From assembly GCA_025201365.1 (NCBI GenBank), contig JAIXMF010000054.1, positions 1 to 53,231 of the forward strand: 53,231 nucleotides of DNA, in the 5' to 3' direction. The DNA comes from Syncephalis plumigaleata. Its lineage: Eukaryota; Zoopagomycota; Zoopagomycetes; Zoopagales; Piptocephalidaceae. Below, piece by piece: positions 41,984-53,127 of this stretch. The translations under genes and the position numbers were made by a program. How positions within the stretch are numbered: position 1 is the stretch's first letter; every line of letters starts with the position of its first letter. The notes below the pieces were generated by a model, which was not told where the DNA came from, ran no database searches, and was given only the letters and a program-made list of their open reading frames with translations.

Positions 41984-43172
41984 CTAATGCTTTGCCTTGC
42001 GATCACGATCACCACCAACACCACCGTATTCGTAGAATCCAGATCCGCTCTTACGTCCTAGTTTACCCTCGGATACAAGTTTGTTCAGCGTATTCGATGG
42101 ATCAACCAAACTATTGCCCTTTAGTTCGGTATCGGAAGTACGCCAGCCATCGCTGATAAACTTGAGGGTGTCAAGTCCAACATACTAAGTAAATGAATAA
42201 ACAAATAGTTAGTACAATTAGCAGGGTCGATGCTATCCATTGTTGCTTACATCCATAAGTTCAAATGGTCCCATAGGGTAACCGGCGCCCAATTTCATGG
42301 CAGTATCAATGTCCTGGATGTTAGCATCACCTCGTTCGTAAAGACGTAGTGCCTCCATCATATAAGGCACGAGTAGTCGATTAACGATAAATCTATTTCA
42401 TAAATGATATGAGCATTGACTACTATTACTACTACTACTACTACTAGTAGTAGTAGTAATTATTCAATAATTACCCTGGTGTATCCTTGCATGCCACCGG
42501 TGCCTTGCCTAGACGACGACTAAACTCCATTAAATCCTCGAATACTGCATTATTAGTGTGTTCCGTGCGAATAACTTCTACCAGTTTCATCTGGGGTACA
42601 GGATTGAAAAAGTGCAAACCACCGAAACGATCGACACGCTTGGTAGCACTGGCAATATCGCCAATCGGCAAGGATGACGTATTTGAGGTGAACACGGTAT
42701 TGGCGGGTGCTTTCGCGTCAAGTTCCGCGAATAGTCGACGTTTCGTTTCCAGGTTCTCGACAATGGCCTCCACCACTAGATCGGCCTGTTCGACGGCACC
42801 CGTCGTATTGGTAGACGTGGCGATACGTGAGAACACATCCTCGATCACTTTATCCTGCGCTGCCTTGTCTTCGGGATGAAGTTTACGCGCAACACGCGTC
42901 AATGATGCCTTGATGATATTGCGACCGTTGGTGAGGGCACCCTCGTTCACATCGACCATGGTGACTTGAAAGCCCTTCTGTGCAGCGACCTGCACGATAC
43001 TCGCTCCCATTAAGCCTGAACCGTACACGGTGACATTGCGAAAGGCAAGGGGTCGCTCAGATGACTGCGACGGAGCCACCGACGTACTACTAATAGCACG
43101 GGATATGGTCAACGCGCCACCCTGACGAGCAAGTGAGGCGACACGAACCTGTTGACGTAGTAAGGCCGACAT
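41984..43172 (-). CDS. 3-hydroxyacyl-CoA dehydrogenase, mitochondrial
   Basis: Three exons (42475-43172, 42251-42392, 41984-42184) join in phase to 346 residues. The presequence [20 protein letters not shown] is mitochondrial in character. The NAD-binding motif is [20 protein letters not shown], then [11 protein letters not shown]. The catalytic segment is [20 protein letters not shown] with the active-site His, preceded by NTSSLP. The C-terminal domain has [20 protein letters not shown] and [20 protein letters not shown], ending [13 protein letters not shown]. The enzyme oxidises 3-hydroxyacyl-CoA in beta-oxidation; a 3-hydroxybutyryl-CoA preference cannot be excluded. The in-frame upstream Met at 43268 would add a Leu-rich stretch encoded by triplet repeats and is not preferred. 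No peroxisomal C-terminal tripeptide is present. Confidence 0.94.
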
Positions 43173-44213
43173 GAATAATAGCAATAATAGTAGCAATAAG
43201 TGTTTAACTAAACAAAAGTGACAAGTAGAAGGAAGTAGTAGTAGAAGGAAGTAGTAGTAGAAGAGCAAAAGAAGGAACAGTTATGTGCACGTAGCTGAAT
43301 CACGTACTACAACCATGCTAAATTTAATACGTGTGCGTGTCAAATGCAACGCATGGGATTCGACGGAGATCCATTAAGCCGATGATGATGATGATGATGA
43401 TGATGATGCTAATTTTATCATGTGATGTTAATGAGATTTTATTTCAAATTTAGTTAGAACTAGCAAATGGATTCAGTAATCACCATGGTCATTAGCAGCA
43501 GTATCGATCCAAGCGTAGTAGTAGTAGTAGTACGATCTCCACGATTTACATGCATTCCATAATATCATTATTGATCATGGATGGTCCCTTTGGACAAATG
43601 GTTTCCCCTTTTTACCGTGTACGGATATTACAACTATGAAGGGAGCAGTAATCGCGATTGATGATGCCTGCCCCTTTGTTATTACGCTGACACTTCCGTT
43701 AAATGCAATCCATCGATGATGGTGTAGCTCCTTTTCTCTATCGGTTACATCATAGCTAACTGATTAATGATTATTCCGATATAATTGACTAGTAATATGA
43801 TGAAGAGGTTATTCCAAAGTACTAGTATCGATTATACGAGGGAAATCACTAGTCTTATCTATAATGTCAATAGTTCACTATAATGTCATAAATGTAATGC
43901 TACTAATCTCGGTCATTATTAAGGTGTACATGCACATGACACGGAGTCAGGAGAATAAGCGCAGCTTGTAAGGAGTATCATCAAGCCTGTGCAATGTCAG
44001 AAAAAAGAAAAGAAAAGCATGGAGTATTGCATACTTATAAATAGTTACAATTAGCGAGAAGGAAAGGGAAGAAACAGAATAACCGCGTAATCGTCAGTGA
44101 TATAAACATTATCCCTCATAAGTTAAATAGCACTAGATATGCTAAATAACTTGCTGTTTAATTACAGTATATGATCGCTTATTGTTATCCTCTTGAATAT
44201 CTAGACTTGATGA
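43173..44213. other. 1-kb gene-free interval
   Basis: Divergent region between HADH and the hypothetical ORF. It has a GAT run at 43382-43408 and a GTA run near 43515-43530. No further feature seen. Confidence 0.5.
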
Positions 44214-44957
44214 ATGTCGATTCATGTTATTTACTCCTATTCCTATAGATTTCTTTATTATAGACTGCTTGATCGTTCATCTTCATCTTTGTCGCTATCC
44301 ATGTTATTATCTAATGTTCGTTCATCTAGCAATAGTGCTATCAATACATCAGCATTAGCATTACCAACTATTAATACGACTAAAAAGATGTCAAAATACC
44401 GTTCAACTCGTAACAATCCATCGGGTATAACACCCTCTTATTGGCGTTCAATTGTCGCGGAAGCTAAACGACGTTGCACTCGACATATCGACTGGCGTGA
44501 TGATGTGTTTCGTGACTCGCTTAATGAACGTTCAGTTGGTAAATTACTACCAACTAGATCATTGCGATCACGTAGTATGATGACAAACAAGAACAGTAGC
44601 ACTACAACAACAAGCAGATTAGTACGCGGTACATCTTCATCTTCATCTTCATCGTTATTAGATTTACATCATTTATTGTTATCAACACAATCTGATAATT
44701 CAGTGAAATTAGCACCACTTTATTTGCAATCCACTAGTGAAGCAAATCAAATTAAACCAACTCGTACTTTACTATTACAAGCGACACAACTGCCTGTAAC
44801 GAGCCATCAATCGAGCAAACCACTGGGTATCCCGTCCAATTCATCACTTCCCTCCTTGGCTAGTATGATGCGTCATTTTCATTTACAAATACTAGGAGTG
44901 AACCCTAATATTTCTTTTCATCATCATCATCATCATCATCGGAATTCGATGAGTTAA
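44214..44957 (+). CDS. Hypothetical Ser/Thr-rich protein with a C-terminal His run
   Basis: A 247-codon frame. Positions after about residue 58 (KKMSKYRSTRNNPSGITPSY, then WRSIVAEAKRRCTRHIDWRD and DVFRDSLNERSVGKLLP) look like ordered protein, whereas the first 55 residues are Ser/Leu-rich. It contains Ser and Thr runs and ends in seven His residues from a CAT triplet run. An internal Met in KKMSKY may be the real start. No family is recognised and no intron is required. It could be a real small gene converging on the calcium pump gene, or a chance frame. Confidence 0.42.
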   Translation: MSIHVIYSYSYRFLYYRLLDRSSSSLSLSMLLSNVRSSSNSAINTSALALPTINTTKKMSKYRSTRNNPSGITPSYWRSIVAEAKRRCTRHIDWRDDVFRDSLNERSVGKLLPTRSLRSRSMMTNKNSSTTTTSRLVRGTSSSSSSSLLDLHHLLLSTQSDNSVKLAPLYLQSTSEANQIKPTRTLLLQATQLPVTSHQSSKPLGIPSNSSLPSLASMMRHFHLQILGVNPNISFHHHHHHHRNSMS

Positions 44958-45320
44958 ATGCTTTCTATTTCGTTTGTTTTCATCTGTTTACGATATAATT
45001 GAATAAATTACCATTGGTTAAAATCCAATACAAGACTAGTTATTTATTATAAAACTTGATTAGTTATTGTATTTATACACCAAAGGAATAGAACTGGTGC
45101 AAAAATGTATGTAGAAATATTGGATAATCGCAAGAGAACACACACTCACATAAAAAACGTAGAAAGAGAAATAGAAAGTCAATAGCGACAACAACAACAA
45201 CAATAACATAAGGTAGAAGAGGAATACCAGTGAAATATAGTGTGACCGTATATACTTGTAATCCATATATAACTCGTAGAAATAATAATAATAATAATAG
45301 CTATTGATATATATATATTA
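44958..45320. other. Convergent 3' spacer
   Basis: AT-rich DNA between the hypothetical ORF and the calcium pump stop, with AAT/AAC triplet runs. It probably holds both polyadenylation regions (ATAA-type motifs). Nothing else seen. Confidence 0.45.
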
Positions 45321-48300
45321 TTAAGAAGACGAGACACGTGTACCAGTCTTGAATTGATGCTGTGCTGAAGGTGGTTGCGACTGTACCGACAAGCCGATAC
45401 CAACGGTAGATGCCACAATAGATGGTAGCATAGCAGCAGCGGGAATGGCATCGCGATATGCCTTGAGACGACCACCACGTAGCGCGCGGAATACACTGAG
45501 TTCAGAGCGTACATCACGAATGTCCTTCTTCCACGCGTATAACTTCTCGCGGGCTGGATCACGATTGACGCTGTCCTGTAGATTGGCGATGAAACCGACG
45601 CATCGGAACCAGCTGTCGGGAATGAGACGTACTAGCGCACCGATAGGCAGGGATAACAAACCGATAACAATGCAGGTGGCCCATTGTACACCGTTAAGTG
45701 GTGTCGTTTTAAAGGCGAGACCGCCCACTTGCACGATAATCACTTGACAAGCGATGATAAGCACGGAGATACCCACGAAGATACGATTGTTCTGCAGGTG
45801 CTTGAACACATTGAGACTCGAGTCGAGACGACGTGAATTAAGCTCGTTGAAGATTTGCAACCATACGAACGCGTTGAACACCATGGTGCCCATCACCGGT
45901 CTCGCCTTATCCTCGCGTGGTTCGTTGAAGATGGACGGACCGACGTAGAGGAGAATGAGACAAACGATCACTTGGAAGATGGCCTGGAATATGATCATCT
46001 TCCACATCTTGAAGCTAATCAATGGAGCGGTACGTGGTTCCGGCTGACGGCTAAGTAGTTCAAGGGTGGGTGGATCCGTGGCAAGGGCGAGCGCTGCTAG
46101 GGTGTCCATGATCAAGTTGACCCATAGCAATTGTACGGGTGTAAGTACGGATTCACCGCTACCGGTATGTGAGCCGGACACGGCCGATGAGATGGCACTG
46201 ACGAAGGTGAGCAACACGGCGGTGATATTGACCGTAAGCTGGAATTGCAAGAACTTCTTGACCGCATCATTGACCGATCTACCCCACATGATAGCCTTGA
46301 CAATGGAGGCAAAGTTGTCATCCATTAGAATGATCGATGACGCTTCCTTGGCCACTTCCGTGCCGGCAATACCCATACTGAAGCCGATATCGGCCATTTT
46401 CAACGCGGGACCATCGTTGGTACCATCGCCAGTTACGGCTACAATATCGCCCATTTCCTTTAGTTTCCCGACTAGAATACGCTTGTCGTCCGGTGAACTA
46501 CGGGCCAACACTTGTAATCGAGGAATCACTTGTAGCATCTCGTCATTCGATAGATTACGGAACTTGGGACCCTCCATGACAACGCCACCCGCGGTGTAGA
46601 TACCGCACTTTGTGGCAATTGCGCGTGCCGTCACGATATTGTCACCGGTGACCATGCGTACGGTGACGCCGGCACGTTGACAAAGACGTACCGCATCGAC
46701 GACACCTTCACGTAGCGGATCCTCGATGGCGGTAACACCGATTAGCGTCAACTCCTCACTTAGATGCTGATCGTCCAACGGTGAGGCAGGATCGTATTGA
46801 GGGAAATCGCGATAAGCGATGCCGATCGTACGCAGGGATTGCGAGGCGAATTGCTCAATCATATTCAGTAGGTCGGCGCGTATTTCTGTGGTAATTGGCA
46901 CGGAAACGAGACTGTCGCTATCCGGCATGAGTACGCGTGTACAACGACTGAGGATAATCTCGGAGGCACCCTTGATGTGCGCGCGGTGTAGAGGAGTACC
47001 ATTGTCGGTGGGACTGGCAATACGAATAAGCGTGCACATACTCTTGCGTTCACTGCTGAACGGCCATAATTGTTCCACTGGGTATTGCGCGCGTATTTGC
47101 GTGTATTCCGGAGCACCTTGCTGTTGCGTCCAAGCGAGTAAGGCGGTTTCCGTTTTCGAGCCAACAAACTCGTTGGCCGTCGGATCCCAGAATGCGTTTG
47201 AGTTAACGGCGACCGATTGTTGCACTAGGTCCGTCACGGAAGCCGGCTGATCCTTCACTAGGTCGACGATATTCACCGCGCCGGGTAGAATAGCGCCAGC
47301 GTCATCGATACGCGAGAATATACGCTTATAGCCGATACATCCCGCGACCACCGTCATCTTGTTCTGAGTTAACGTGCCGGTCTTGTCGGAGCACACGGTC
47401 GTTGCATTGCCCATTGTCTCGCAGGCCGATAACACGCGTACCAAGTTGTTATCCTTTAACATACGCGTCATGGCAAATGCCAAGGCTAGGGTCACAGCCA
47501 ATGGAAGACCTTCTGGCACGGCGACTACAACGACAGTAACGGCAGTGATGATGATCTTGACGATATCGTTCACGATAACAGCCGCAGCATGACTGGGTTG
47601 ATCCTTGAATTTAACGAAATAGATAATCAATAGAATGATGAGCATGAGCAAGGCAGCACCGCCACCCAACTTGGCGATTTGTTCCGCAAGATCGTTGAGT
47701 TTCATTTGAAGTGGCGTATCCGATGGTTCCTGGCGTAGACTAAGCATAATACGACCGTGGAAGCTTTCCTCGCCCACGGCAACTACGATGGCACGTCCCA
47801 CACCCTCGAGCACCTTACTACCACTGATGACGAATGGATCTGGTCCATGCTCCATCGGTGCAAGATGTTTCGCTTCCTCGATCGAGTCTTTTAGTGATCG
47901 TTTGGCAATCGCGTCAGATTCGCCGGTTACACCGCTTTCATCGCATTTAACATTATGTCCCGAGATGAATATCGCATCTGCGGCTAGAATGTCACCGGGT
48001 TCCATACAAAGAATATCGCCAACCACCAAATGATGCACGGATAGCTGAGTTTGCGCGCCTTCACGGATCACCTTAACTAGACGGTCGTCCTTTTTCGCAT
48101 TAAGTTTACGGAATTGTCGCTCCTTCTGCCAATCGTTGACACTACCAACCAGCACGACAATCATAATGGCAACGACAATGGCGAGACCCTCGACCCAGTT
48201 GACATCAGGCTCACTTTCCTCTTGCGTTTGATCCTGATAAATGCCCAGACCGAGCGAGACTACCGCGGCAATGGTAAGAACGACCAGGATCTTCTCCTGT

Positions 48301-48935
48301 AGCGCTAGCCAAATGAACTTGAAAATGGATTTCATCTTATGTTCAGGCAGTCTGTTGGCACCGTAGACACGAACTCGATTCTCGAGATCGGAACACTGCT
48401 CGGCTTCGGACTTGGCGGCCGACCCTTTAGAGGCGGTGGAACGCACGGAACGCATAGTGCCAGTACGTGGCATAGGACGGACATCGGCGAGACCATATTC
48501 AAGATGCGAGTTGAGACCTTGAGCAATGCCTTCAACACCGCCAAACGCCTCGAGATGTTCGAACGTCCTAGTGTCGATAATTGAACGCAACTGAGAACAT
48601 GTATATTTGAATGGCTTAGGGTTTGGCTCGTCATCCTTAGGGGGTGGTATACCCGTGTCGGCAATGACTACCGTCTTCTTTATCGAAGTAGTTGACGGGT
48701 TATTATCGGCCGGCATAATTTGATTTGCACCGGACGATCGCGTCTCTGAATGTACCATTGATGGCGGTACATTATTGCTATCCGCGATATTGGTGTTGTT
48801 GTTGGCGTTGTTGTTATGAGCCAGTTCACTTTGTTGACTACTCGAGCTCTCCATTTCTATTTCCTCGACTGTGGTGACCACCTCGGTATGCACCACAGCT
48901 GGTTGTGGCTGATTGGGATCCGTAGGACCCGACAT
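45321..48935 (-). CDS. P-type Ca2+-ATPase, PMCA/PMC1 type (P2B)
   Basis: One uninterrupted frame of 1,204 residues with all P-type ATPase landmarks. These are the actuator loop DESGVTGESDAI, the M4 calcium-site segment VVAVPEGLPLAVTLALAFAM, the phosphorylation site CSDKTGTLTQNKM, the nucleotide-domain region around HIKGASEIILSRC, MVTGDNIVTARAIA, and the hinge AVTGDGTNDGPALKMADIGF. M5-M6 include LLWVNLIMDTLAALALATDP. A disordered 100-residue N-terminus precedes the first membrane pair. The C-terminal tail (ELSVFRALRGGRLKAYRDAI) is basic and amphipathic like a calmodulin-binding autoinhibitory segment; that role is inferred. Such pumps move Ca2+ out of the cytosol into the vacuole or across the plasma membrane. 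It lacks introns, unlike most neighbours. Confidence 0.97.
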   Translation of the reverse strand: MSGPTDPNQPQPAVVHTEVVTTVEEIEMESSSSQQSELAHNNNANNNTNIADSNNVPPSMVHSETRSSGANQIMPADNNPSTTSIKKTVVIADTGIPPPKDDEPNPKPFKYTCSQLRSIIDTRTFEHLEAFGGVEGIAQGLNSHLEYGLADVRPMPRTGTMRSVRSTASKGSAAKSEAEQCSDLENRVRVYGANRLPEHKMKSIFKFIWLALQEKILVVLTIAAVVSLGLGIYQDQTQEESEPDVNWVEGLAIVVAIMIVVLVGSVNDWQKERQFRKLNAKKDDRLVKVIREGAQTQLSVHHLVVGDILCMEPGDILAADAIFISGHNVKCDESGVTGESDAIAKRSLKDSIEEAKHLAPMEHGPDPFVISGSKVLEGVGRAIVVAVGEESFHGRIMLSLRQEPSDTPLQMKLNDLAEQIAKLGGGAALLMLIILLIIYFVKFKDQPSHAAAVIVNDIVKIIITAVTVVVVAVPEGLPLAVTLALAFAMTRMLKDNNLVRVLSACETMGNATTVCSDKTGTLTQNKMTVVAGCIGYKRIFSRIDDAGAILPGAVNIVDLVKDQPASVTDLVQQSVAVNSNAFWDPTANEFVGSKTETALLAWTQQQGAPEYTQIRAQYPVEQLWPFSSERKSMCTLIRIASPTDNGTPLHRAHIKGASEIILSRCTRVLMPDSDSLVSVPITTEIRADLLNMIEQFASQSLRTIGIAYRDFPQYDPASPLDDQHLSEELTLIGVTAIEDPLREGVVDAVRLCQRAGVTVRMVTGDNIVTARAIATKCGIYTAGGVVMEGPKFRNLSNDEMLQVIPRLQVLARSSPDDKRILVGKLKEMGDIVAVTGDGTNDGPALKMADIGFSMGIAGTEVAKEASSIILMDDNFASIVKAIMWGRSVNDAVKKFLQFQLTVNITAVLLTFVSAISSAVSGSHTGSGESVLTPVQLLWVNLIMDTLAALALATDPPTLELLSRQPEPRTAPLISFKMWKMIIFQAIFQVIVCLILLYVGPSIFNEPREDKARPVMGTMVFNAFVWLQIFNELNSRRLDSSLNVFKHLQNNRIFVGISVLIIACQVIIVQVGGLAFKTTPLNGVQWATCIVIGLLSLPIGALVRLIPDSWFRCVGFIANLQDSVNRDPAREKLYAWKKDIRDVRSELSVFRALRGGRLKAYRDAIPAAAMLPSIVASTVGIGLSVQSQPPSAQHQFKTGTRVSSS

Positions 48936-51112
48936 GCTAACAATTGTAGGCTATACCAACTGAATGAAAGAATAAAGGAGAAGATAAATGCAACGCAGCA
49001 AGTATCGGGACGAACCAGGCTGAATTATGAACGATTATCTAGATAATGCTAGTTGTATGAACGGAATGGTGCGATAAATGTCGTGGTAACACAAATACAC
49101 GTATCACACGATACAAAGGCAGTTAGGAGTAAGAGATAGATAGATATATAGATAGATAAATAGCAATCCACAAATAGAGTGTCAATAGTAGTCGGATGAC
49201 AAGCTAGAACGTTGCAATGAGCAAGTGGAAAGGGGAGCGTGCTAAGAAAGAAGAAGAAGAACGAGAAATGTGATAGCCGAGCTGGATAAAGACTGCAGCA
49301 CCGCAAAAGCAGGTGATTGGCCAGCAATAATAAAGAGTACGGCAATAAGATTAATAACAATAGTAATAGTAATAATAATAATAAAGAGTATAACGGTGAC
49401 AAAAATCAGTAGAGTTATAAGGAGTGAGTGAGAGAGAAAGAAGGGCAATGATATTTTGTTTATGTTTGTTTATAGCAGTAAGAAACAGGTTAGTTCGGCA
49501 TTGGGCAGTCTAGGAGCAGAACACACTTGCCTAAATTAGTTGTTATACGCCTATGATGCGGATACGGGCCACACACATGCACACGAATACTAGAGTGGAT
49601 AAACCAGCAAAGGATGTATGTTTGATGTCGTGTATCAACTCAAAATAACGACGAAAAAAGAAAATATCACTCGAGGAAAGGAATAAACGTTCGTATCTAC
49701 TACTACTACTAATAAAAAAACTACTGCAACTAATGATGATAATACGACTGCTACTACTACTACTATTGATCGATAAGGTACGATTATTAGTATGTAGACC
49801 AAGTAGGCAAAGTAACTAAATAAAAACTAGCCAAATCTTGTTGCAGCAATAAGTTATGCGTGGTGTAGGTTAGAAAAGAAATACGGGAAATGCCCACAAT
49901 AGATAGAGGGAGACAGAAGGAGAGAGGGAGCGCGCGAGAGAGAGCGAGTATAAATATATGCACGTCAATGAACACGCATATACGCTCAACTCACTAATGC
50001 TTCAATACGTATACACAACTATATTATGCTATGAAAGCACTAGAGGCAAGTGAAGGGAAGAAGAAAAGGAAAAGAGACGTGCCGCGTATATGTTAGGAAA
50101 AAAGTACTAAACAAGTGGAGCACTTGGCCAAGAAGTGTGCAATAATTGACTGGGCGGCAACTCCAAATACAAAGACCGACGTAACAGAAACAGGAAAGTA
50201 ACGAGTACGAGAACGTGTGAGGTGTAGAACTAAAAGGAGATGGGATACGATGATAGTAAACGAGGAGTGCAAGCTATAGTAGTAAAGAAGAAATGATACT
50301 AGCAAGCAAGCACACACACACGTAGTAAGAATAAGAAATAGATAGGAATTGCTACTAAATGAACAACAATAATGCGACCGTATAGATAGTGTAAAGTAGA
50401 CAAGTAGGTCAATGTCAAGAAGAGTAGGTTGCTTTTAAACTAATGGATAAGACATTTGATCATTATCATCATTCCATTATCATATTCTTTGCAAACCAAT
50501 GTGTATGCATGTGTGTGTGTGTGGGCATGGCTTTGTGGATTTCTAAAGAGAGATTCGAGTAAACGAGACAGAGACAAATCAGCAAATGACTGACATAGAC
50601 ACAAATTAGCATGGAATGGATTGATAGCACATTCTATTTAGATTGTTCCATCGAAATCCCACCTCTTTTTAGTCCTGTACTTATCATTCTTCCATACACG
50701 TCCACGAGACACCCATTGTGAATAGACGGGAAATGCTCGTCAACTCCGAGAAAGGCTGATCTTTCCACTCAACAGAAAAAACCATAGTATTTTCACGTAT
50801 GCTTACTACTACTACTACTATTATTACTATTTAGTCTCCGTCTAATTTTTATAACCGATGATGTTGAACACACATCCACTCGTAAGAGATATGTAACAAA
50901 TGATTATCTTATATAATAACAGGCATGTTTCGATCTATTTAATAAGAAGAATACTAATAGGAAAACCATTTTGCATAAGAACGCATATGACATGTACAAC
51001 AGCAAATAGGCTGGCTATTTTTAGTAAAGAAAAGAATTCGATCAATTGTAATCATGTCATCATTGGCAGTAATTCACGAGATAATTAATTAGCTAGTTAG
51101 TAACTGATTATC
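48936..51112. other. 2.2-kb gene-free interval upstream of the calcium pump
   Basis: The pump start and the cysteine-synthase stop bound this region. It has purine-rich stretches (for example GAGAG runs near 49895-49948), AATAAT runs near 49360-49385, an ACT run near 49695-49770 and a TG run near 50508-50523. Frames such as 49049-49402 (minus) are Leu runs from triplet repeats. It may contain a long promoter or an unrecognised non-coding RNA, but nothing can be supported. Confidence 0.5.
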
Positions 51113-53127
51113 CTAAATGATAAAATCCAAATTCTTGGCAAGCTTAATGGGAATGTTCATCTTTTCCAAATAAGCATCACTCCTACAACATGGTCAATCA
51201 TGTAACCATTATTACACGCACCGGTTAGCCATGTAAATAATGTCTCTACTATACAGATGTTGCCACTCACCAGAACTTTGTCAAATGACGTTGACCCGAA
51301 TCACACAGTATAGTAACAATGGTGTGACCGGGTCCTAATTGACGAGCTAAGCGTACAGCACCTACACAATTCACGGCCGATGAACTACCAACGAATATAC
51401 CTATCCACAATGATTGTTGATATATATATATGAATGATAATAAATAAAGCTATCTTAATTGTTAATTAATTAACTCGGCTAACTACCTTCACGATTGACT
51501 AGATAGCGTGACATGGCCACGGCTTCCTCGTCTGTCACTCGTATTGCCGTGTCTATCCAACCGTTTCTATTCGCGATACTACTCCAATCGTCCATTAACT
51601 CTTTCTCTTTTTCTTCTTCTTCATCGCTCATCAATACTGAATGTTGCGCTAATTCATCTCGGAATGACGCACGTTGTATATCCGGTAGAGCGAGTGCAAA
51701 ATTACGAGTCAATCGATTTATGCCAATACCCTCGACTACCGTGTCTACCTGGTGACGTCGTCGTGTTCCCTCCGCTTCTTGAGGCGAGTAGAACACGCCA
51801 TGACGTACTTTGTGATATAAACCAGATCCCGTTGGATCCACCAGTGTAACATGAATATCGGCTTTCTGTCGCTTCAGATAGTTAGCAACACCTGCAATAG
51901 TGCCACCAGTACCTAAATATACATCGTAGCGAATGATCTAATAGTTAGTATTTTTCTCTCTTTCTTCCTTTTTATTATTATCGCGTAATCGTATTGCGGT
52001 TACTTACCTGCACCTGCAACGAATGCATCGATATGTCCCTCGGTTTGCCGCCATATCTCGGGTCCTGTCGTTTCATAATGAGCCTGGAAATTGGCCAAAT
52101 TCTCGAATTGATCGGCAAAGAATCCGCGAGCCCGTTCCGTTTCAGATAGTTGATGTCGTTCTGCGTAATGCTTCGCTTTCGTATCGAATTCCTGAGCACG
52201 TTGACGCGCCGTATTAACAAATTGCCGCTTATCCACAATAGAGGCGGGACGCACACGTTCTACATGAGCGCCATGTCGTTCTAACAACGCGTATTTCTCC
52301 TGTGCCTGATCATCCGGTACAACAATATGACAGGCATAACCAAGGGCGCGTGATATCATTGCTAACGAGATACCCGTTGAGCCGACTGTACCCTCGAACA
52401 CTGTAGAACGTCGTATTGGACGATCTTCATCTAGTGTTGCACTATCGCCCTCGCCCTCTCCTTCCTCTTGTTGTTGTTGTTGTGGCGGTCCAAGTAGACC
52501 ATCTTTCTCGGCTTTTTGTATAATGTAAAGGGCGACTCTATCCTTGGGACTACCGCCTGGATTCAAATACTACAATAGACACAGACTGAGTAAATGATCA
52601 ACATTCTTTATCATTGCTAATAACGAATGATAATAGTAGCGGTTGTAATAGGATGCCTACCTCAGCTTTGGCCTATAACAATAATGATAACAATGATAGC
52701 AATAACATTGGATGTTTATCGAGTTAATCTTCAGATTGTTCTATAATAACACAAGGGAACTTGCCAGAATTTCACAACCTGTCTCGGTTGATAGCGCATT
52801 AAGGCGTAGCAGCGGTGTATTGCCTATAAGTCCCGCCACACCATTTGCTATCTGACCGTATTGCCGTCCTGTCGTTCGAGATTGTTCTCTATGCTTGTTT
52901 CGCGACTTTAAGCTGTCGCTCGAGTGACGGCTTGCTAACGAGCGTCCCTGCGCTACTGTCTTCTTCTTTTTACGACCAGCACTCCATAGATTCGTTGCTA
53001 AATATCCAAGTAGTTCGGTGGCAGCTACACCTACCACTATACCAAGCAAAATCTTGTGCCAGTCAGCCTGCGATAGTGATTTCACATTCGATGGCTGTAA
53101 TGAGTCCACCCACGGAATAGTAGGCAT
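51113..53127 (-). CDS. Cysteine synthase/CBS-family PLP enzyme with an N-terminal membrane anchor
   Basis: Six exons (52765-53127, 52661-52672, 52008-52569, 51487-51912, 51271-51400, 51113-51182) join in phase to 520 residues. Intron 1 starts GCAAGT, and exon 2 is a 12-nt microexon encoding AKAE. A hydrophobic segment at about residues 27-46 (LLGIVVGVAATELLGYLAT) anchors the protein. The PLP core shows LIGNTPLLRL, YLNPGGSPKDRVAL with the Schiff-base Lys, EGTVGSTGISLAMISRA (substrate loop), AGAGTGGTIAGVANYL (phosphate loop) and GIFVGSSSAVNCVGA. An acidic insert (SDEEEEKEKEL) is present. It resembles the mitochondrial outer-membrane cysteine-synthase-like protein of yeast (Mcy1 type). No CBS domains are present, so O-acetyl- or O-phosphoserine sulfhydrylase-like activity is the best guess. 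Confidence 0.88.

Noticed and set aside
42421-42470. Palindromic ACT/AGT run in the HADH intron as a structured RNA
   Set aside because: Simple CTA/TAG repeats readily form inverted pairs by chance, and similar runs occur throughout the window.
36101-43172. Metabolic gene cluster (BCAT, SDR, HADH)
   Set aside because: Strands are mixed, unrelated genes and transposons intervene, and the enzymes do not form one pathway; ordinary eukaryotic neighbourhood.
49049-49448. Leu/Ser-rich minus-strand frames resembling membrane proteins
   Set aside because: Encoded by AAT/AAG repeat tracts and purine-rich DNA; overlapping frames are equally hydrophobic, so this is a composition artefact.
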